This document shows positions 20,386 to 30,660 of a DNA stretch of 64,000 bases, piece by piece; position 1 is the stretch's first letter; each line of letters opens with the position of its first letter. The DNA comes from Marivivens sp. (GTDB lineage Bacteria > Pseudomonadota > Alphaproteobacteria > Rhodobacterales > Rhodobacteraceae), in contig JAEPMR010000007.1 in the NCBI GenBank assembly GCA_017643845.1, positions 20,964-84,963 of the forward strand, read 5' to 3'. The notes beneath the pieces were generated by a model. That model was not told the origin of the DNA and made no database searches. It worked only from the letters and a program-made list of their open reading frames with translations. The position numbers were made by a program, and so were the translations under genes.

Positions 20386-21048
20386 ATGCACGTCGACCAA
20401 ATGAACACCTATTCATTCACCCTGAATAAAATCATTCTTCAGGCCCTTTCCAGCGGTGCTCTCTGGGTGGAAAGCGAAGGCCTTTTATGTGTGTCTGATC
20501 TTCACCTCGGGAAGTCAGACCGAATAGCCCGACGTCTGGGGCTGATGCTTCCCCCTTACGAATCCACCGAGACACTCAGCCGACTGGGAGAGATTATCGA
20601 ACAAACGAAGCCGCGCTTGGTCTTGTGTCTCGGTGACAGTTTCGACGACCTAGAGGCAGAGGCAAGTCTCAGCCAGGCTGAAAGAGATACACTCAACACG
20701 CTACAGGCCGGACGCGACTGGATATGGATCGCGGGAAATCATGACCCGTTGCCGTTGTCTGTTGGTGGTCAATGTATGAGAGATTTTTCGATAAACGGCT
20801 TGGTATTTCGCCATGAAGCAACAGACGCGCTGTTCGAAGTTTCAGGACATTATCACCCAAAACACCGGATCAAAAACGGCCGCAGCCGACCAGCGTTTAT
20901 TCACGACGAGAGGCGCGTCATCATGCCTGCGTTTGGGCTTTATACTGGAGGCCTCTCCGCAACTTCCTCGGAAATCCGGCATTGGTTTCCCAATCGAGCA
21001 ATTGCGGTGCTTTGCGGTGGAGCCACCCCTATGCCTGTTCCTCTGTAA
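20386..21048 (+). CDS. pdeM: Ligase-associated DNA-damage-response phosphoesterase (PdeM-type metallophosphatase)
   Basis: SDLHLGKSDRIARRLGLMLPPYES, CLGDSFDDLEAE, AGNHDPLP, GHYHPK; directly follows the Lhr helicase. Confidence 0.88.
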   Translation: MHVDQMNTYSFTLNKIILQALSSGALWVESEGLLCVSDLHLGKSDRIARRLGLMLPPYESTETLSRLGEIIEQTKPRLVLCLGDSFDDLEAEASLSQAERDTLNTLQAGRDWIWIAGNHDPLPLSVGGQCMRDFSINGLVFRHEATDALFEVSGHYHPKHRIKNGRSRPAFIHDERRVIMPAFGLYTGGLSATSSEIRHWFPNRAIAVLCGGATPMPVPL

Positions 21049-21901
21049 CTGCATTTCTATTAGCAGGAACCGCCGAAAGGACTTCATTCCGGTATTTCTT
21101 GCTTACGGGCACACGGTCGCCGGAGGTCAAAACAATCCAGACTTTGCCGTTGCGAGTTTCGAGGGCATCTACTCCGGATAAAGCGACCCAGTGAGATCGA
21201 TGTGAGCGGACCCCGGACACACCGTCCATCTCATCAATCGCATCGGTCAATCGCATCAAGAGTCTATGAGAAGTACCATCGCGCAGGCGTAAGACGACGT
21301 AGTGATCCTCGCTCTTGATGTGAATAACATCCGCGTCCGCCTCTCTTGGAAGTCGCAGCCGCAATCGGATCGGTGTCGGGGTTTTGTCTGAGACATCAAT
21401 TGGCCCCGAACGGTGCATGTCGAATATCACCACACGAGCGAGCGTCAGGCCTATGCCAACTAGACATACAAGCAAAAGAAGGCGTGGCAAACCAACTGCG
21501 TGAAACGACTCCTGAGGCAGGAATGCGCTGGTTCCTACATAAAGCAAAGGCGCGAAAGTGGCTGCAAATAAAGAGAGAGCGACTAGATCGCGCAACCATC
21601 GCGCCCTCGCCCGCCCCACGAGCATAGCAACCGTTACATGAACACCAAAGCCGAGCCCTGTAGCAACCAATGAAACTAGCGCCCAGTATGCAACCCTTAT
21701 TGGCCAGTCTAATGCTGTGTATGAACCAAACGGACCAGCCACCCCGACCAGAGCTCCGACAAGAGCGGCAGCGGCAAGTGCGCGCACAATACCCTCCTGC
21801 CGCGCAACGGACGTCATGACCCGCATGTATCGCCTGAACTGCATGACGCCTTTCGCCTTGACCATTTGCCGCCTTCTACACGTGAAGTGGCAAACGGACA
21901 A
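21029..21901 (-). CDS. Membrane-anchored LytTR-family DNA-binding regulator
   Basis: N-terminal hydrophobic helices; C-terminal LytTR domain (IHIKSEDHYVVLRLRDGTSHRLLMRLTDAIDEMDG..GVRSHRSHWVAL). True start uncertain. Confidence 0.8.
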   Translation of the reverse strand: MSVCHFTCRRRQMVKAKGVMQFRRYMRVMTSVARQEGIVRALAAAALVGALVGVAGPFGSYTALDWPIRVAYWALVSLVATGLGFGVHVTVAMLVGRARARWLRDLVALSLFAATFAPLLYVGTSAFLPQESFHAVGLPRLLLLVCLVGIGLTLARVVIFDMHRSGPIDVSDKTPTPIRLRLRLPREADADVIHIKSEDHYVVLRLRDGTSHRLLMRLTDAIDEMDGVSGVRSHRSHWVALSGVDALETRNGKVWIVLTSGDRVPVSKKYRNEVLSAVPANRNAVTEEQA

Positions 21902-21913
21902 ATCAATGAGCTG

Positions 21914-22807
21914 TTATGCGGTCAGCCCGTCCGGTTCAGGCAATCCATTGGCGCGGCAGCATGCGGTAAGGGTGTTCGCCAATAGGCAAGCAATGGTCAT
22001 TGGTCCTACACCGCCGGGGACTGGTGTAATTGCACCGGCCACCTCAGCGCAGCTTTCATAATGGCAATCACCAACCAGGCGGTTCTTGCCGTCCGCCGCT
22101 TCAATTCGGTTAATCCCAACATCGATCACCGTCGCGCCCGGTTTGATCCAGTCTCCAATAACCATCTCAGGCCGTCCAACAGCCGCCACTACAATATCTG
22201 CCTGACGGACGACGGATGGCAGATCTTTCGTACGGCTGTGGGCGATTGTCACGGTGCAGCTATCTCCCAGTAGCAGCTGTGCCATCGGCTTGCCGACAAT
22301 ATTCGAACGGCCCACAACGACTGCATTCAGGCCTGAGAGCGAGCCGTGATGATCTCGCAGCATCATCAGGCATCCCAGAGGTGTGCAGGGCACCATGGAT
22401 TTCTGACCCGTTCCGAGCAGACCAACATTCGAAATATGAAAACCATCGACATCTTTTGCAGGGTCGATGGCATTAATCACCAAGTCACTGTCGAGATGAT
22501 CGGGAAGCGGCAGCTGCACCAAAATACCGTGGACGGCAGGATCATTATTCAACTGGGCAATCAGCGCGAGGAGATCTTCCTCGGAAGTGTCGGCTTCGAG
22601 TTTGTGCTCGTATGAATTCATGCCAACTTCGACGGTTTGCTTGCCCTTGGAGCGCACGTAAACTTGGCTTGCCGGATCCTCACCGACCAGCACCACTGCG
22701 AGGCCCGGAGTAATGTTATTGTCTTCTTTCAGACGAGTGACGTGCTCTGCGACTTTCTCGCGAACACTGGCGGCAAATTCCTTACCGTTGATCACTGTGG
22801 CACCCAT
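21914..22807 (-). CDS. folD: Bifunctional methylenetetrahydrofolate dehydrogenase/methenyl-THF cyclohydrolase
   Basis: [10 protein letters not shown] (catalytic Lys), [35 protein letters not shown]. Confidence 0.95.
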   Translation of the reverse strand: MGATVINGKEFAASVREKVAEHVTRLKEDNNITPGLAVVLVGEDPASQVYVRSKGKQTVEVGMNSYEHKLEADTSEEDLLALIAQLNNDPAVHGILVQLPLPDHLDSDLVINAIDPAKDVDGFHISNVGLLGTGQKSMVPCTPLGCLMMLRDHHGSLSGLNAVVVGRSNIVGKPMAQLLLGDSCTVTIAHSRTKDLPSVVRQADIVVAAVGRPEMVIGDWIKPGATVIDVGINRIEAADGKNRLVGDCHYESCAEVAGAITPVPGGVGPMTIACLLANTLTACCRANGLPEPDGLTA

Positions 22808-22808
22808 T

Positions 22809-23690
22809 CTAGACCTCCGTATTGGCGTATGAGTCGCGATAGGCTTCCATCTGGAGGCGCGTCGCGTGAATTGCGTTTCGCATCAGAACAGCGACAGTCA
22901 CAGGGCCGACCCCCCCCGGAACGGGGGTCATCCAGCCAGCGACTTCAGAGCACGTCTCGAACTCAGCATCGCCTACCGTCTTCCCATCGACACGATTGAT
23001 TCCAATATCAATCAGCGCCGCACCGGGCTTGATCATGTCGCCGGTCACAAGCCCCGGCTTACCTACGGCGACGAATACGGCATCAGAGGCACGCGAATGC
23101 ATCGCCACCGAGCGTGTCATATGATGACAAACGGTGACAGTTGCCCCCAAACCCATCAGCAAGAACGCGATTGGTTTACCTACGATTTCAGAGTGGCCAA
23201 TAACTGTGACATCAAGACCTTCAATTTTCAGCGGAAGGGTCTTCAGGAGTTCAACCGCCGCAACGGCCGTACAAGGCCCGAGCTGCAAATCATTATAAAC
23301 GATATTGCCAATCGATGCAGGATGCATCCCTTCGACGTCTTTCAAAGGATGGACAGCTTTTTGCAGCGTTTTAACAGGGATATGGGCAGGGAGCGGTCTC
23401 TGAATAATGATCCCGTTCACGCGCGGGTCGGCGTTCAGACCCTGCAGCACGCCGACCAATTGCTCCATCGAAATATCGTCGGAATAGTTACGAGCTTCAA
23501 ACTGGACGCCCGCGCTTTCTGCACTTCGCTGCTGATTGCGGACATAGATCTCAGAGGCTGCGGTATCCCCCACCGATATGGAGACAAGCCGCGGCTGCCA
23601 CCCTTTTGATGCAAGCTCCGAAGCTTCCTTGGCAATTTCGCTCCGCAATTCGGCTGCGATAGATTTTCCGTCGATCAGTGCTGCCCGCAT
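22809..23690 (-). CDS. Divergent FolD paralog with substituted cyclohydrolase residues
   Basis: FolD fold motifs present, but [10 protein letters not shown] (Lys to Gln), [16 protein letters not shown] (Asp to Glu); [21 protein letters not shown]. Confidence 0.85.
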   Translation of the reverse strand: MRAALIDGKSIAAELRSEIAKEASELASKGWQPRLVSISVGDTAASEIYVRNQQRSAESAGVQFEARNYSDDISMEQLVGVLQGLNADPRVNGIIIQRPLPAHIPVKTLQKAVHPLKDVEGMHPASIGNIVYNDLQLGPCTAVAAVELLKTLPLKIEGLDVTVIGHSEIVGKPIAFLLMGLGATVTVCHHMTRSVAMHSRASDAVFVAVGKPGLVTGDMIKPGAALIDIGINRVDGKTVGDAEFETCSEVAGWMTPVPGGVGPVTVAVLMRNAIHATRLQMEAYRDSYANTEV

Positions 23691-23703
23691 CTATTGTTCC
23701 TTT

Positions 23704-24000
23704 TCAAGAGTTGCCCAAGACACGCTCTTCACGAGCGATCGACCAGTCGATCAATTGACGCCAAAGCGTCTCAGCGAAGTCTGGGTCGAACCCTTTGTCT
23801 ATCGCCTGTTTCCGCACCAACGTAACCACTTCCTCTACTCTTTCGGTGATCCGAGCCGGAATGCCGTTCGCGCCCTTGATCTCTATTGCTCGGTCGATCA
23901 TCTCAGCTCGCTGGGCGAGCAATTTGATTAATCCCTCATCGATCCGATCAATCTCCGCGCGCAATTCCGTCATCGACGTGATCTGCTGAGAGCTTGTCAT
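23704..24000 (-). CDS. Chorismate mutase (AroQ type)
   Basis: 98 aa; LRAEIDRIDEGLIKLLAQRAEMIDRAIEIK pattern. Confidence 0.85.
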   Translation of the reverse strand: MTSSQQITSMTELRAEIDRIDEGLIKLLAQRAEMIDRAIEIKGANGIPARITERVEEVVTLVRKQAIDKGFDPDFAETLWRQLIDWSIAREERVLGNS

Positions 24001-24018
24001 GAGTTCCTCCAGAAATGT

Positions 24019-24044
24019 GCGGGCATGGAAGTGTCCATGCCCGC
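24019..24044 (-). terminator. Strong hairpin between fhs and chorismate mutase (attenuator/terminator-like)
   Basis: Perfect 11-bp inverted repeat GCGGGCATGGA-agtg-TCCATGCCCGC; weak U-tract. Confidence 0.5.
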
Positions 24045-24066
24045 TCGGAGGGAAGAGTGCAAGGGA

Positions 24067-25743
24067 TCAGAACAGCCCTTCGATGTCACCGTCTGCATTC
24101 AGCTTGATGTTTTCGGCCGACGGCACGCGAGGCAAACCGGGCATTGTCATGATCTCACCACAGATAACAACGACGAAGCCCGCGCCCGCAGACAGGCGCA
24201 CTTCGCGCACCGGCACAGTGTGACCGGTAGGTGCACCACGCCAGTTCGGGTCGGTAGAGAAGCTGTACTGCGTCTTCGCCATACAGATCGGCAGATTTCC
24301 ATAGCCCTGCTCTTCCCAATCACGGAGCTGATCACGGATCTTCTTGTCCGCGATGACTTCGTCTGCATGGTAGATACGCTTCGCGATCATGTCGATTTTC
24401 TGGAAGAGTGGCATATCGTCGGGGTACAGAGGCGCGAAATTCGACATGCCTGCATCTGCGATCTCAGCAACCCTTGTTGCCAACGCCTCGGTGCCCTCGG
24501 AGCCCTTGGCCCAGTGCTGACAGAGGATCGCCTCAGACCCCTGTTCTGCCACATATGCTTTTACCGCTTCGACTTCTGCCTCGGTGTCCGTTACGAAATG
24601 GTTTATCGCAACGACGACAGGCACGCCAAAGGATTTGACGTTTGCGATGTGGCGACCGAGGTTCGGGCAACCCTTTTTGACGGCCTCAACGTTCTCAGCA
24701 CCAAGGTCTGCCTTGGCAACGCCGCCGTTCATCTTCATTGCGCGTACGGTCGCGACCAGAACAACGGCATCGGGGGCAAGCCCCGCCTTGCGGCACTTGA
24801 TATTCATGAACTTCTCAGCCCCGAGATCGGCGCCGAATCCAGCCTCGGTGACCACGTAGTCCGCGATTTTGAGCGCGGTGGTCGTCGCTGTGACAGAGTT
24901 ACAACCGTGCGCAATGTTGGCGAAGGGCCCGCCATGCACAAATGCTGGGTTGTTTTCGAGGGTCTGAACGAGGTTCGGCTGCATCGCGTCTTTCAACAGC
25001 ACGGTCATGGCACCGTCCGCCTTGATATCGCGGCAGTAAACCGGGGTGCGGTCACGACGATAGGCGACGATCATATCCCCAAGACGACGCTGGAGATCTT
25101 CGAGGTCTTTGGCGAGGCAGAGGATCGCCATCACTTCGGATGCAACCGTAATGTCAAAGCCAGCTTCACGGGGGAAACCGTTTGCCACACCGCCAAGCGA
25201 CACATTGATCTGACGCAGAGCGCGGTCGTTCATGTCAACCACGCGACGCCAAGCAACGCGGCGGATATCGATCTCCAACTCGTTACCCCAGTAGATGTGG
25301 TTGTCGATCATGGCAGAAAGCAGGTTATGTGCCGAAGTGATCGCGTGGAAGTCACCGGTGAAATGGAGGTTCATGTCCTCCATAGGAACAACCTGCGCGT
25401 AGCCACCACCGGCTGCGCCGCCCTTCATGCCGAAGTTCGGCCCGAGCGATGCTTCACGAATACAGATTGCCGCTTTCTTGCCGATTCGGTTCAGACCATC
25501 GCCAAGACCGACAGTCGTAGTCGTCTTGCCCTCACCGGCAGGCGTCGGGTTGATAGCGGTTACGAGGATCAATTTCCCGTTGGGCCGATCTTGGACGCTG
25601 TCAATAAATGCCTGGCTTACTTTTGCCTTGTCATGGCCGTAGGGCAATAGATCGTCGCTACCGATCCCCAGCTTTGCACCGATTTCCTGAATCGGTTTCT
25701 TATTCGCAGCGCGGGCGATTTCGATGTCGGTCTTGAAGCTCAT
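24067..25743 (-). CDS. fhs: Formate-tetrahydrofolate ligase
   Basis: Start [61 protein letters not shown]. Confidence 0.97.
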   Translation of the reverse strand: MSFKTDIEIARAANKKPIQEIGAKLGIGSDDLLPYGHDKAKVSQAFIDSVQDRPNGKLILVTAINPTPAGEGKTTTTVGLGDGLNRIGKKAAICIREASLGPNFGMKGGAAGGGYAQVVPMEDMNLHFTGDFHAITSAHNLLSAMIDNHIYWGNELEIDIRRVAWRRVVDMNDRALRQINVSLGGVANGFPREAGFDITVASEVMAILCLAKDLEDLQRRLGDMIVAYRRDRTPVYCRDIKADGAMTVLLKDAMQPNLVQTLENNPAFVHGGPFANIAHGCNSVTATTTALKIADYVVTEAGFGADLGAEKFMNIKCRKAGLAPDAVVLVATVRAMKMNGGVAKADLGAENVEAVKKGCPNLGRHIANVKSFGVPVVVAINHFVTDTEAEVEAVKAYVAEQGSEAILCQHWAKGSEGTEALATRVAEIADAGMSNFAPLYPDDMPLFQKIDMIAKRIYHADEVIADKKIRDQLRDWEEQGYGNLPICMAKTQYSFSTDPNWRGAPTGHTVPVREVRLSAGAGFVVVICGEIMTMPGLPRVPSAENIKLNADGDIEGLF

Positions 25744-25904
25744 TTTAATGATCCCTGTAAAGTGGCGGCACACAACACTGCGTTCGTATGCGTTGGCACA
25801 CGTTTAACGAGGGCAAAATACGACAGGCACGGCATTTCCGACATTTTCACCGCTGGAATCGTCGGCGACGTGTTATGTCGTTTCTGAAAGGAACGTTTTG
25901 TTGC

Positions 25905-26489
25905 CTAAGCGGTCCATTGGCGCTGGTCAGGGGCGAACAAACGAAGCGCCTGTCCGAGCTTCAACACACCGGGGCATTCCACCCATGCAGTTACCCCACG
26001 CAACTCTTTTGCAGCCGCTTTGAATTTTTTACCGGCACCGGGATGCGAGTCCTCTATCGTTCTGCCCGGAAAGTGGCATGGGCGGTTCTGCATATCAACG
26101 ACGAGCGTCGCGCCATCAGGTCCCTGCAAACGCGAGGATGGGGGAATATGCGAGAAATCGGGAATACCAGCTAAGACGATGGTCGCCCCCAGCCAGGCTG
26201 GGTCGATCCGATCAACCCCCATACGCTTCGCAATTTCCTGCAATTCGCTCTGGCAAACGACGGACAGCTGTCGAACATTGCGGATTTCAGTTCCTTTTTG
26301 AGGATAAAGGCCAACGACGCGGGAGCACGAAGGGCGGTTCTCTCCAGCATGGACGGAGCCTTCCGGCCCGGCGAATCCGAGGAAAAGTTCGCGACAGGGA
26401 TTGGTGGTGATTTCAGGCGTCAGCCGATCTGGCACGACGCCAAGCCATGTGATTGTCCCAAGAAACTCAGTCAACTTGAGTGCGGGCAT
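25905..26489 (-). CDS. MOSC domain-containing protein
   Basis: Start MPALKLTEFLGTITWLGVVPDRL; LFLGFAGPEGSVHAGENRPSCSRVVGLYPQKGTEIRNVRQLSVV. Confidence 0.8.
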   Translation of the reverse strand: MPALKLTEFLGTITWLGVVPDRLTPEITTNPCRELFLGFAGPEGSVHAGENRPSCSRVVGLYPQKGTEIRNVRQLSVVCQSELQEIAKRMGVDRIDPAWLGATIVLAGIPDFSHIPPSSRLQGPDGATLVVDMQNRPCHFPGRTIEDSHPGAGKKFKAAAKELRGVTAWVECPGVLKLGQALRLFAPDQRQWTA

Positions 26490-26530
26490 AAGTTTTCCGT
26501 ACTGGCAAACAACAACTTCATACAAACAGC

Positions 26531-26565
26531 ACAAAAAAGAGAACCGGCGCAATAGGCGCCGGTTC
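26531..26565 (-). terminator. Rho-independent terminator of ftsH
   Basis: Minus strand GAACCGGCGC-ctatt-GCGCCGGTTC followed by TCTTTTTTGT. Confidence 0.88.
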
Positions 26566-26579
26566 ATATCTCAACGTTT

Positions 26580-28499
26580 TTATGCCGATGGTTCCGGCTC
26601 AAGATCACCACCACCGGATTTCGGCTTTTTGGGCTTCGTCTTGGGGATCGACACGACAGAGGCCGTACCGCCAGTATCGGGTTTGTCACCACCGTCAGGC
26701 CCCGCCTGAGGCGGATCGCCTCGCATAACGCGCTCGATTTCCTCGCCAGTCAAAGTTTCATACTCCAACAGGCCTTCGGCAAGCCGCTCCCACTCATCAC
26801 GCTTTTCCGACAGGATTGTGAGAGCACGCTGATAGGCCTCTTCGATGAAGCGCTTCACCTCTTCCTCGATCAGTTCCTTGGTATGAGCCGACACGGAGAA
26901 ACCAGGCGTCTGGCCGGAATAGCCCTCATGGGCCTCGGAATAGTCGATATTCCCGACTTTGTCTGACATCCCCCAGCGCAGGACCATTGCCCTCGCCAGT
27001 TGGCTTGCCTGCTGGATATCTCCAGCCGGGCCGTTCGAAACTTCATCTTCGCCGTATTTCAGCACCTCAGCGGCCTTACCCGCCATCGTCATCGCAAGTT
27101 TTTCCTCGCACTCGGATCGGTGCCAGTTCAAACGGTCAATCTCGGGAAGGCTGACCACCATGCCCAGAGCACCGCCGCGCGGAATGATCGTGGCTTTATA
27201 CACGGGGTCACATTTGGGGAGCGACAATCCGACGACAGCATGTCCCGCCTCGTGGTAGGCGGTTTTTTCTTTCTGCTCCGGCGTCAGGACCATCGAACGC
27301 CGTTCGGCCCCCATCATGACCTTGTCTTTGGCATTTTCAAAATCAATCATGGTCACAAATCGGCGCCCAACCCGCGCGGCCATCAGCGCTGCCTCGTTCA
27401 CGAGGTTTGCTAGATCGGCCCCAGAGAAACCGGGGGTACCGCGTGCGATAATGCGAAGATCAACATTCGGCCCCAAGGGTGTTTTCCGCGCATGAACAGC
27501 GAGGATTTTCTCGCGCCCCTTGATATCGGGGTTGGGCACGGTGACCTGACGGTCAAAGCGACCTGGGCGCAAGAGAGCCGGGTCCAGCACATCGCGTCGG
27601 TTCGTGGCGGCGATAATGATGACGCCCTCATTGGCCTCAAACCCGTCCATCTCGACAAGGAGCTGGTTCAACGTCTGCTCTCGTTCGTCATTGCCGCCGC
27701 CGATACCGACCCCACGAGCGCGTCCAACAGCATCAATCTCGTCAATAAAAACGATACAAGGCGCGTTCTTCTTTGCCTGTTCGAACATGTCGCGAACACG
27801 GCTGGCGCCGACACCGACGAACATTTCTACAAAGTCGGAGCCTGAGATCGTAAAGAACGGCACTCCAGCCTCACCCGCAATCGCCCGAGCCAGCAACGTT
27901 TTACCGGTTCCCGGAGGGCCAACTAGCAACGCACCCTTCGGGATCTTACCGCCAAGGCGCGAAAACTTCTGGGGACTGCGAAGAAACTCTACAATCTCTT
28001 CCAGCTCTTCTTTCGCCTCATCAATGCCCGCGACATCATCGAAAGTTACACGGCCTTGTTTTTCAGTCAGCAATTTCGCCTTGGACTTACCAAATCCCAT
28101 GGCGCCACCGCGACCACCGCCCTGCATCCGGTTCATGAAATAGATCCACACACCAATCAGCAGGAGGAAAGGCAAAAGAGAAAGAATGAACGCCTGGAAT
28201 GTCGATGTTTCCTGACTTTCGGCGCGAACAGGAATCCCCTGATCGATCAGGGATTGCGTAAGTTCAGCGTCCTCAGGCTTGATCGTGACGAACGACCGGC
28301 CGTTCTCGTCGCGATATTCGACACGCTCGCCATCCAGCGTTACCTCCGCAACGTTGCCAGCCTCCAGAGCTGAAATGAACTGTGAATAAGTTCTGGAGGT
28401 GCTTTGCATATTGCTTTGACCACCGCTGAACACATTGAACAGCGCCAGAACAAGCAGGAACAAAACAACCCAGAAAACGATGTTGCGCGCATTACCCAA
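26580..28499 (-). CDS. ftsH: ATP-dependent zinc metalloprotease FtsH
   Basis: [42 protein letters not shown] zinc motif; two N-terminal TM segments. Confidence 0.98.
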   Translation of the reverse strand: MGNARNIVFWVVLFLLVLALFNVFSGGQSNMQSTSRTYSQFISALEAGNVAEVTLDGERVEYRDENGRSFVTIKPEDAELTQSLIDQGIPVRAESQETSTFQAFILSLLPFLLLIGVWIYFMNRMQGGGRGGAMGFGKSKAKLLTEKQGRVTFDDVAGIDEAKEELEEIVEFLRSPQKFSRLGGKIPKGALLVGPPGTGKTLLARAIAGEAGVPFFTISGSDFVEMFVGVGASRVRDMFEQAKKNAPCIVFIDEIDAVGRARGVGIGGGNDEREQTLNQLLVEMDGFEANEGVIIIAATNRRDVLDPALLRPGRFDRQVTVPNPDIKGREKILAVHARKTPLGPNVDLRIIARGTPGFSGADLANLVNEAALMAARVGRRFVTMIDFENAKDKVMMGAERRSMVLTPEQKEKTAYHEAGHAVVGLSLPKCDPVYKATIIPRGGALGMVVSLPEIDRLNWHRSECEEKLAMTMAGKAAEVLKYGEDEVSNGPAGDIQQASQLARAMVLRWGMSDKVGNIDYSEAHEGYSGQTPGFSVSAHTKELIEEEVKRFIEEAYQRALTILSEKRDEWERLAEGLLEYETLTGEEIERVMRGDPPQAGPDGGDKPDTGGTASVVSIPKTKPKKPKSGGGDLEPEPSA

Positions 28500-28576
28500 G
28501 GGGAGCTCCTCATAATTCCGTTGCCCGCAGGGAGAGTCGCGGGCACCCCACTAAAATAGAGATCGAGCGAGGTTGT

Positions 28577-29830
28577 TCAATGCGCATCGAGAAACGAGCT
28601 GAAATTCGCGACAATCTGCGCCTCCCAGCCCGTTCCAAATCCAGCCACCGGCGCCGCGACTAAGGTCTCACCGATCCATACGGACGGCGATGCAATGAGA
28701 GACGCACGGGGAAGTCCGGTTTCGCGCCATTTCGGGCAGAGATTGATCCCGGTCTCTCCAAGAGCACGCACCTTGCCCCCCTGCGACAATGGACCCAAAA
28801 CATTCCAGCGAGTGTCCCAAGGGGCGTCGATCTCGCCGATAAGATCGGCAACGGCGGAAAATTCCCTTGTGACGCGTATGAACTGCTGGTCCGACGTGAC
28901 GAGACAACCACCAAGTGTCATGACAAATCTATAATCCGTGTTCCTCAAAATTTTTTCTGTAGCCGCGTGCCGAGGTGGATAGTGAGCGCTGGAAACATAC
29001 TGCAGCACACGCGTCAGCAATCGGCGGCGGAGTTCGAACGGCGCTTCATCAAACTCGCTTCGTGTTATCAAGACGTCGCCGGAGATCTCTGAAACAACAC
29101 GATCCGCGAGTTCTCTGGTACCGGTTTGCACCACAACACGGCTATCCCTGAGCGCGAATGCAGATGCCGAAATCGCATCAACACCGAGCCCAGCCTGCGA
29201 TAAGTCGCGGAGCAGCATCCTCATTTTGACACGATCGAAAGTGGGATCGTCATTACTCGGGTCTTCCATCCAATCAGCGCCACGCCCGACAAGATACCGG
29301 CGCAATGCCTCTCGCCGTTCATGCAACAAGGGCCGAACGAAGGTGATTCCATGTTGATGAAATTCAGCATTCATTGCCGACAATCCATCGATCCCAGCAC
29401 TTCGGGCGAGATTGAGAAGGAATGTCTCAGCGACGTCGTTAGCCGTATGAGCCAACATCACAACATCCAGAGAATGGTCGCGCGCCCACTCAGCTAGCAA
29501 CCGATAACGTGCTGACCGCGCCGCATTCTGCAGATTGCCAGACCGATCTGCGCGATCCCAAGTTAGCGTCTTGTGGGGAATTTTGGCATCGCGGCAAATT
29601 CGCCCAACGAATTCAGCCTCGGCCTTGGCTTCCGGGCGAAGTCCGTGGTCTACCGTCGCAACCCATAGCGACGTGCTATTCGACTGCCAGTTCACTAACA
29701 GCTTCAATAACGCGATTGAGTCGCCTCCGCCCGATACGGCGACCCCGATTCGCTTGCCAGAAAAAGGCTGAAAATAGTGTTCGCAACGCACCTCGAATGA
29801 GCCGCTCTGCCGCGCCTGGTCCTTGCTCAC
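28577..29830 (-). CDS. tilS: tRNA(Ile)-lysidine synthase
   Basis: IGVAVSGGGDSIALLKLL PP-loop; VMLAHTANDVAETFLLNLARSAG. Confidence 0.93.
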   Translation of the reverse strand: MSKDQARQSGSFEVRCEHYFQPFSGKRIGVAVSGGGDSIALLKLLVNWQSNSTSLWVATVDHGLRPEAKAEAEFVGRICRDAKIPHKTLTWDRADRSGNLQNAARSARYRLLAEWARDHSLDVVMLAHTANDVAETFLLNLARSAGIDGLSAMNAEFHQHGITFVRPLLHERREALRRYLVGRGADWMEDPSNDDPTFDRVKMRMLLRDLSQAGLGVDAISASAFALRDSRVVVQTGTRELADRVVSEISGDVLITRSEFDEAPFELRRRLLTRVLQYVSSAHYPPRHAATEKILRNTDYRFVMTLGGCLVTSDQQFIRVTREFSAVADLIGEIDAPWDTRWNVLGPLSQGGKVRALGETGINLCPKWRETGLPRASLIASPSVWIGETLVAAPVAGFGTGWEAQIVANFSSFLDAH

Positions 29831-30651
29831 TGGCAGCCGAGAGCCTGCATTGCCGCCCGCGCGTCTCCAACTGCAGGATGGTTCGGAAAACGCAGTTCAA
29901 CTTCGGATAGCGTGAGGCATGCATCCTGTGATTGACCGATTTGCCCCAACATGAAGCCAAGCTTGAAGAGCGCATCAGGCGCGATGTCACCAGCCGGATC
30001 AGACGAGAACGCCGACAGATAGGCGCGCGCCGCGTCTGTCGCCCGACCGAGAGCTTCCAACGCTTCACCTTTTAGATAATCTGCTCGGGGCGTGAGCGGC
30101 CCACCGGGATAGGTCTCGACGAAGGCTGTGAACGCCTTAGCAGCTTCTTCAAGTTTTCCCTGATCCAGCATTTGTTGAGCTACATCGAAATCCGCTTGCT
30201 CACCGACCGCCAATGCAGGCGAGCCATTATCGACCTGCGGCGACGGGACGGGAACCTCAGCTGCGCTGTCTACGCCACCTAATGACGGAGTTTCTCCAAG
30301 CGAACCGATATCGCAATTGGCCTCAAGTTCGCACAACCGGAATTCCAAATCTCCGATTCGATTGGTTCCATCGACGGTGATACGGTTGATGCGCAGCTCA
30401 AGGCCCTCAATTTTTGCGGTCAACCTTTCGACCTCGGTCTGTATGGAATTCAACCGAGCCAGTGGTGAACCTGTGCCCGTAGTCGCTGCCGCTCCGCCCG
30501 TGGTGGACAATTCCGTTTTAAGGCGCTGCAATTCCACGAATAGAACGGTCAGCTGCTGCCGGATGTCAGCGAGGGTCTCATCTCGCGACTGCGCAAGTGC
30601 GGGCTGCACGAGTGAGAGCAAGACAGCGATAATGAGAGAGCGGAAAAGCAT
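29827..30651 (-). CDS. cpoB: Tol-Pal system protein YbgF/CpoB
   Basis: Signal peptide, coiled coil, TPR C-terminus (YLKGEALEALGRATDAARAYL...); next to pal. Confidence 0.92.
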   Translation of the reverse strand: MLFRSLIIAVLLSLVQPALAQSRDETLADIRQQLTVLFVELQRLKTELSTTGGAAATTGTGSPLARLNSIQTEVERLTAKIEGLELRINRITVDGTNRIGDLEFRLCELEANCDIGSLGETPSLGGVDSAAEVPVPSPQVDNGSPALAVGEQADFDVAQQMLDQGKLEEAAKAFTAFVETYPGGPLTPRADYLKGEALEALGRATDAARAYLSAFSSDPAGDIAPDALFKLGFMLGQIGQSQDACLTLSEVELRFPNHPAVGDARAAMQALGCQ

Positions 30652-30660
30652 GCCGGTCGA

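Noticed and set aside
24025-25650. 541-aa ORF on the + strand antisense to fhs
   Set aside because: Fully antisense to the clearly conserved fhs; no recognisable domain; long antisense ORFs are common in GC-rich genes with strong codon bias.
25744-25904. Possible folate riboswitch in the ~160-nt fhs leader
   Set aside because: No recognisable conserved riboswitch core by eye; would need a covariance-model search (Rfam THF/THF-II models) to support.
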